Source: Mactra quadrangularis
Taxonomy: Eukaryota > Mollusca > Bivalvia > Venerida > Mactridae
Assembly (NCBI GenBank): GCA_025267735.1
Contig: CM046297.1
Location: 18,502,011-18,566,010 of the forward strand
Length of the DNA: 64,000 nt
Direction: 5' to 3'
Made by a program: the position numbers and the translations under genes
The notes under the pieces: model-generated
The model's database searches: none
Told to the model about the DNA's origin: nothing
The model's input: only the letters and a program-made list of their open reading frames with translations
Part shown: positions 58,011-64,000 of the stretch, piece after piece
Layout of the letters: every line of letters starts with the position of its first letter
How positions within the stretch are numbered: position 1 is the stretch's first letter

Positions 58011-60079
58011 TTACATTTGAACAGGAAAACGTTTTATAACAAGTTACCTTTATATTACTGAAAGATATTAACATGGCAATTCAATATAATGATTTTTGGA
58101 GTTACCTTTAGCTTATACTTAATAATTCATTTTTGTTTGCCGTGACAATCCCTGTGCTGCATTTCGCAGCAATATTTTACTTGTTATGCTTTAAAGTGTT
58201 AAATAATATTGTAAATTGCGAACAAAATTCCCTTCGATCATCAGTTTCAAAATAGCCTATGTATCTGACAATAAGTCATTTTTTACTAAAGTTGAGTAAT
58301 ATTTCATTTTAAAATACACACATGCGAGTTACATTTTCAATGCACTGGTTAAATACAGATTTTTCATATTGTATTATCTAATTGAAATTATCCAACAATT
58401 TTCAAGACAATCGGACAAGTGAAACTGAAAAAATGTTAAAAATATGAAATTATGAATGAATACCCCCAGTACTACAATATGTGTTGATGAGCCCTTATTG
58501 ATGCATGGCAATTAGTTTATTCTGATTGGGAACAAAACGCTTATCCGGTAAAAATGTTATACTGTAAACGAGTATCATAGTATTTCATTTTAATTATCAC
58601 ATGGTGTTATATTGTACTGACTTCCATATGACAACGCAGATGAGCCCTTTTGGCTGCCAGTTCATACCACATTATGGATATCAACCGGGCTCATCAGAAC
58701 AAAAATAGCCTTTATTTTGCCTTGTGATATGTAAAACATCCTAGTCATTAAAATGACAAATAGATATCATAAATTGGGAACGATAAATCATCATAAAATG
58801 TTTAGGGTTTTGTTTGCCAGAAAAATGTTGTTAAGCTCTTATGGTGTTTAATTGACAAAATCTATTTTTATGTAAACAGCACCAAAGATAGGAAAGAAAT
58901 TTTTAACCCAGCACCATTGTTACTTTACATGCAATTTTATTATACTATGGTGTTTCTGTGTAAAATGTGCAGACTTAAATTTTCATCGTATTTTTTGGCT
59001 ACTCTAGCAGAAACTATCATTAAAAAGAACTTTTTTCTGTCTGCAAAAAAAATGTAGAAATAGTTTCGTACCAACTAATTTATGCATATTTTCTTTTATT
59101 TCTCATATTACTTAGTAATCATTTCATTACAGGAAAAAATCCAATCAAATAAATGCATGTACTTGTTTTTTACTTCACTTAGAATTTCTTATTATTTATA
59201 TAATAAATGTTACAATGTTATCATGCCCTGTATCTGATAAGCTTGATCCAAACAGATGTGAGAAGATAATACACCGTGAAAAATTTAGGGTCACTGCCAG
59301 GGTATAATTAGTAATCCTGCTGAGGTGCTAACTATCTGCACAGTTTGCAGCTTTTTGGTTTTTCTTGGTTTTCCTGGAGTAAAATGGTAGAGTGTATAGG
59401 AATCATCAAGCCTAGCTGGTTGATTTGACTCTCATGTTTATGTACCATGTCAAAAATGCCATTATTCTGCTATCAAATCAAACAGGGTGTATAATTGAGA
59501 ATGGGAAAGTCTTACATTTAATATAACTGAGAATTAACATGAATAGCTAACCTATTAAGCATTGGTATCAATTTAGCCCCAAAAATAAGCATTATAAACT
59601 GGCAGTCCAAATAATTGAATATTTAAATCAGCGGGATGCACTTACAGTTGAATTTATAATATTTAGATGGATCAGAATTATATGACCAACAACTCTAAAC
59701 ACAGACAATTATGGTCAACGAATGATACCATTTATATAATACTGTCTTTAAAAAGACCAGACTACCCATTTTAGATGATAAATAGACCAAATTACCAACA
59801 ATCTTCATTTCTACTGATAATTAGCACAAGTGTTTCCTCGTGATAGTTTGATTTCTAAATAAAAACACAATACCAGAACACCATATAAAGATTTGGCTGT
59901 AATTTTATCAAATTAGTTTTCCTTAAGTTTTTTCTGTTTTATTGCTGGAGAGGTTTTGTCCAGGCACATGTTATTTTCATCGACTATTTTACTTAAAAAG
60001 TGTGTGCCTGCATGTGACCATGTGAAAAAAAGTTATAATCAGTCTCAAATCTTTTAGACAATTTTTTTCACTGGGTATA
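58011..60079. other. AT-rich sequence, minor inverted motif
   Basis: GATGAGCCC (58488, 58640) faces GGGCTCATC (58688), possibly a small decayed MITE. The rest is featureless. Confidence 0.4.
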
Positions 60080-60258
60080 AGGTTGTGTTGACACAAATTA
60101 TGGTTATTTTACAATGGCCAGCACTCCCTACTCAGCTTTCTGGACCCTTGTCAACAACCCATACTCACCTACCGTACCGACATTATTGTCAAATTTAATT
60201 GAAGGGCATGATCCCCTTGGGTGATAATTGAACCCCTACCCCTTATGGTTAACTAAAT
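60080..60258 (-). mobile_element. tRNA-derived SINE, diverged, internal deletion
   Basis: Minus-strand order kept from the 3' end: GTTGTGTTGACACAAATTAT, GCTTTCTGGACCCTTGTCAA, ACTCACCTACCGTACC, GACATTATTGTCAAATTTAA, ATGATCCCCTTGGG. The GGCCGGAAACTTCTCC segment is deleted, and the head is barely recognisable. Confidence 0.65.
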
Positions 60259-60274
60259 AAACTAACTACAGGCC

Positions 60275-60520
60275 CTGTGGTGCTTTCCACAAAAATTCTT
60301 ACGAAAAAAATCTTCGTAAGTCAGTCTCATATAATTAGCACTTTAACGTCAGACGGATAATAACCATAAATATGATATGATATACAAAAAGTATACACAA
60401 TTCTACACAATTTGTTAAATATTTAGAATTGATAAGCCAAAAATGAGTGTATTATAAACGTATCTTGCTTTTGACTTACGAAGATTTTGTTTGTAAGCAT
60501 TTTTGTGAAAAGCACCACTG
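60275..60520. mobile_element. MITE with long inverted ends, 246 bp
   Basis: Left end CTGTGGTGCTTTCCACAAAA then ATTCTTACGAAAAAAATCTTCG. The right end, reversed, reads CAGTGGTGCTTTTCACAAAA then ATGCTTACAAACAAAATCTTCG. The match is about 46 bp long. Each arm itself contains a CTTACGAA...TTCGTAAG-type palindrome. No target duplication was identified. Confidence 0.8.
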
Positions 60521-60842
60521 GTCTGTGACAATTTCTACAATTACACTTTTATAAAGATAGTTGTGTAAAAAGATCTACTTTGTCCAAAAAACAAGACAAC
60601 ACGATAGCGTGTGAACTTTGTTGAAGAATTTGATACGATGACTTTTAAAAATATCCACATAATTATTATGTTTAGTCATTGTTTATTTAATTCACAAGTA
60701 TCATTTGTCAAATAATTATCACACTGAGACATGTTTATCATGAACTATGAAATATCAGTCATCACTTTAAATTCACTCAAGCACTAGTCAAATGTAATAT
60801 GTTTAACAGTTAGACAAAACAATATCAGCTAACTCGACTAAA

Positions 60843-60930
60843 CAGGGCTCAACATTAACTTTTAAAATAGGTTGCCTGCATGAACAACCAGTTTTATGTT
60901 TTAATAGTGAAAACTAAATGTCCAGCCCTG
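60843..60930. mobile_element. small hAT-like MITE, 88 bp
   Basis: CAGGGCTCAACATTAACTTT at the left and TCCAGCCCTG at the right are inverted over the terminal bases. Confidence 0.5.
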
Positions 60931-61602
60931 ACTATATCAAATTTGAAGATATTTTTACCAGCTCGAATGAATTTTTACATTAATTCCTGGGCTTCAGGCT
61001 AGAGGCATTGGAGATTTAGACATGGGTATGTCTTAAAAGAGAACATTTAATGTACTAAATTACTAAATATTTTCAAAATCTATCCATAAATGACACTTTT
61101 AAAAAACAGAAAATGGCACCAATTTACACTGAGACATTCAGACACGGTTAAGTTGTTCCAGGATAGCCCACCCACATGAAAGTAAGGAAAACAAGAAGAG
61201 GATGTAGGGGAGGTGTTGAACATACCCCTTTTACACCTATATCAAACAAGCCATACAAGCCAACTATTAAAAAATTTAACTTTCATTATTCATTCATTTC
61301 AATATCTACATAAATTTTTGTAATTTTTTTCCAAAACTTATTTTACACCTGTCATGGAGCCAAGTACAAGCAAAAAATAACTGCTTTAATTGATAATCCC
61401 ATCTATTCTTCCTTCAGCTAATCAGATTAAACGATACTCAATGGTATATGTTAAAACATTACCAACATTGTAACCATTCAAGTATAATAGGCACTTGTAG
61501 ACATGTTTCTATAGATATAACAAATTACATTGGTGCTATCTTGGTACCGGATCATTTTGAAGTCTCTGACTTTCTCGTCTCAATGTGTTAAAATCACTTT
61601 AC
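60931..61602. other. AT-rich sequence, no feature seen
   Basis: Nothing recognised before the candidate exon. Confidence 0.5.
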
Positions 61603-61654
61603 CTTCTGGTACTTCTAAGAATGTTCTAGTATCGCTATGACTATTATACAACAT
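61603..61654 (-). CDS. weak candidate first coding exon
   Basis: On the minus strand a strong acceptor (TTCCTCATTCTCCTCGCAG, exon from 61763) is followed by a 5' stretch with stops in every frame. ATG at 61654-61652 opens 17 codons plus one base, reading MLYNSHSDTRTFLEVPE, and a donor-like AAG/GTAAAG follows. No downstream exon was found and no family is recognised. Confidence 0.2.
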
Positions 61655-61763
61655 TTTATGACATTTTCACGACTTTTTCACGTTTGTAGCACTTGTTCCG
61701 TTAAAATCGATTTACCTTATCAGAGAGTTTTATCAAATTGTGGAATCAGGAATCGCACACGAT

Positions 61764-62722
61764 CTGCGAGGAGAATGAGGAAATTTAGAGAGAATCATAC
61801 ACACAATCTTCCCAAAGAGTCATTCAGGATTTGCGGTTTTCTACGATTAACTAGCAGAATTTGTAGTACATCAGAATGATCATAAAATCTAAAACATAGA
61901 AATACTTAATCTTTGTGGTTTCGTACCTGTTATTTTACTGTAAATACTTTGTACCTAAACTAGCTAGCAATCATTCAACTTTGTATTCTTTCATTTTGTG
62001 GTGAAATTTCTAACACAAAATCAATCCTATTTTTATAGATCACACTTACACTGAATACATTTAATTTTATCATACATATGTATCTATGACTTGAGGGAAT
62101 GTAGTGTATTAGCTTAGGGAAGTTTTGCAATCATGTTTATCAAGTACACTGTGCAGCAGATAGTATTAGTAATTATTTTAGCCCGTGCCATCTTAACTGC
62201 AATAAGATTTCAACAAATATGAATGTGGTTTATTTTATGTGGAAAGTTTCAAAGATTTAATTTAAAGACTTAATTTATTTTTATTGTACATTATATGTCT
62301 TGAATCTTTGTATTTGGTATTTTAATGGTGGTAGATTCACCTAATCAGTTTTTCCTAGACAATTTATTCCAATAGCTCTTGCTTACAATTCCCCTAGCAG
62401 CCAATACCTCCAAATATGGAGAAAAATCAACCAGAAGTCAAATTTTCAAGGAAATATATAATTTGGCACTGTCTTGAACTGAACCTAGCTGGCATTATAA
62501 TCTGTGCACCTTGGAAAAGGTTAGTCAGCTATTTAGCTCTGACTTTACAATGTATCTCATGAGCTTCTTCAATGCATTTGGGTTAGCACTACTAAACCAT
62601 GTCTACCAGGTATATATATAATCAATTACCATTTTGTTCCAATGCTAAATTTCAAGTTTTCAAATTAATAACTGAAAAATACATAACTGAAACGCTTCAT
62701 GCAACAACATCAACAACAACAT
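61764..62722. other. AT-rich sequence, no feature seen
   Basis: Slightly CpG-richer up to about 61880, otherwise featureless. Confidence 0.45.
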
Positions 62723-63024
62723 ATTTTATTTTATTTTATTTTTACTGGGTTTAACACCGTGTTAACACAATTTCAGGTCATTTTACTGCGTTCAGCGCAC
62801 CTAACCTAGTTTTCCTGGACCCTTGTCTATAACCAGTACTCACCTACCCTTCCACAAGGCCGGAAACTTCTCCATATTATCTAATCAATGGTGGAAAATT
62901 GACATTTTTGTCAAATTTTCATGGAAGGGTATAACCTTCCCGGATAGGATTCCAACCCGTTCCCCCTTCAGGACACTAGATTCCAAATCCTGGTGCGCTA
63001 ACAACTACACTATTAACCCGGGTT
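62723..63024 (-). mobile_element. tRNA-derived SINE, full-length
   Basis: Minus-strand copy of the 12-kb SINE type: T-arm (GGTTGGAATCC form), anticodon loop TTTGGAA, and body segments CTTCCACAAGGCCGGAAACT, GTCTATAACCAGTACTCACC and CACCTAACCTAGTTTTCCTG on the plus strand. The A-rich tail appears as TTTTA repeats at 62723-62745. Confidence 0.9.
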
Positions 63025-64000
63025 CAACAACAAAACAGAACAACAGTAGTAAATGAAGACTTCAAGCACAACATGTTAGAGAAGAAAGTTAGCAACAAAA
63101 TTAATCCAATAGATCATTTAAGATACAATATGTATTAGCGTTACTATACAGACAGTCCTGTTTTTCTTCAACTATTAGATTATCTTTTCTTCATTTCCTT
63201 AAATATTGGTTAATATCTCACAGCCTCACACTTATCTTAGACTGTTGAACTCTGGGATTTGTCGTCATCATAATCATGTTAAGAACATATCAACTTCTCA
63301 GTGTAAAATAACTTCTTGAACTTTGACCTTGAAAAATGACCTTGACATTGCCGCATGTCATTTGCCCACAAAACACAATCTCATGGTGGTCAGTATTGTT
63401 TATATGATCTACAGGAATAGAAATAATGACAAATGGCAAAGTTTGATTCCAATAATTTGAGTAAAGCTCATTTTAGCTCAAATCTTATATGCAGGTATTA
63501 CAACCTAATGTTCTTAAGCTATATACTAATATCTTCATACATATTTTAATCTTAAACAAAAACAAAAGGAAAAGAGGCATCCCCTTCCTCTGCTCTTTCT
63601 TATTTGCCATTTTGTGCCAAAAGCTTACCAGGTGTGCCACAACTTACACATGTATCATGCAAATTGTACCACACTGATGATAATAATGCCTTTATAGTAA
63701 CTGCCATTGCCCTTTTTACTCAATCAAAATGCTCCTTTAATAACTAAGTAAGCTGTTTTCATCCATTTTTGCTTACCGTCAGTGAAATTCTATCAAGAGT
63801 AATTCAGAAATAATCATTAGTTTGATTATATAATGAAGAAATTACGTGACAATGTACGTGGAAGGGGAAGAAAAAAACTTGTTTATTTTCTTGATTCATC
63901 AATTATTCAAAATTAAGTTGATTGCTACATCACACTTGTATTAAAATCACCCTGTTAACAATAAACCAGACTCTGAGATTCCTTATAACAAAACCTTAGT
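63025..64000. other. AT-rich sequence with two TGACCTTGA sites
   Basis: TGACCTTGA at 63324 and 63337. No gene or transposon boundary was recognised. Confidence 0.45.

Noticed and set aside
61637..61879. 80-codon plus-strand frame
   Set aside because: Overlaps better splice signals on the other strand and has no recognisable motif.

Overview
This is an AT-rich, non-coding stretch of an animal genome. The many tRNA-derived SINEs, short inverted-repeat DNA transposons (MITEs) and minisatellites suggest a marine invertebrate, most likely a bivalve or other mollusc. That assignment rests on the style of the repeats, not on any gene. No bacterial, phage or organellar signal was seen, and no complete protein gene can be supported. 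The longest open frames are about 100 codons, which is what chance gives in DNA of this length and composition.

Left part (1-17.4 kb). A possible minus-strand gene leaves four candidate exons (72-1, 3078-3006, 3457-3397, 6616-6545). Their splice signals are good and their reading phases agree, but no family was recognised. Between and around them lie SINEs, a PIF/Harbinger-type MITE, several minisatellites, a CAT-type microsatellite, two MITEs with sizeable terminal repeats, hAT-like elements and short fold-back elements.

Middle part (17.4-40.4 kb). A 1,860-bp non-coding transposon with matching inverted ends (18740-20599) is followed by four more PIF-type MITEs, hAT-like MITEs, SINEs of several head types, a 15-bp satellite, a 51-bp minisatellite, a 520-bp purine-rich tract and a Tc1/mariner-like MITE.

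Centre of interest (40387-44137). A complete LTR retroelement has two 440-bp LTRs that look identical, a 4-bp target duplication (GTAA), a tRNA-His-like primer binding site and a purine tract, yet its 2.87-kb interior has no coding capacity. It looks like a recent non-autonomous insertion (LARD type). Its interior also carries a plausible splice donor near the leader and a strong acceptor near the 3' LTR.

Right part (44.1-64 kb). More SINEs and minisatellites occur here, together with a hAT-like MITE nested inside an older palindromic MITE (with the target duplication preserved), a 765-bp hAT-type element, a degraded hammerhead-like motif, a CpG-richer region with two striking hairpins (56736-56761 and 57932-58010), a MITE with long terminal repeats (60275-60520) and a weak candidate first exon on the minus strand near 61.6 kb.

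The features do not form an operon or pathway. They record waves of transposition: SINEs that share one body under different tRNA heads, PIF/hAT/mariner derivatives with no transposase in the window, and one young LTR insertion.
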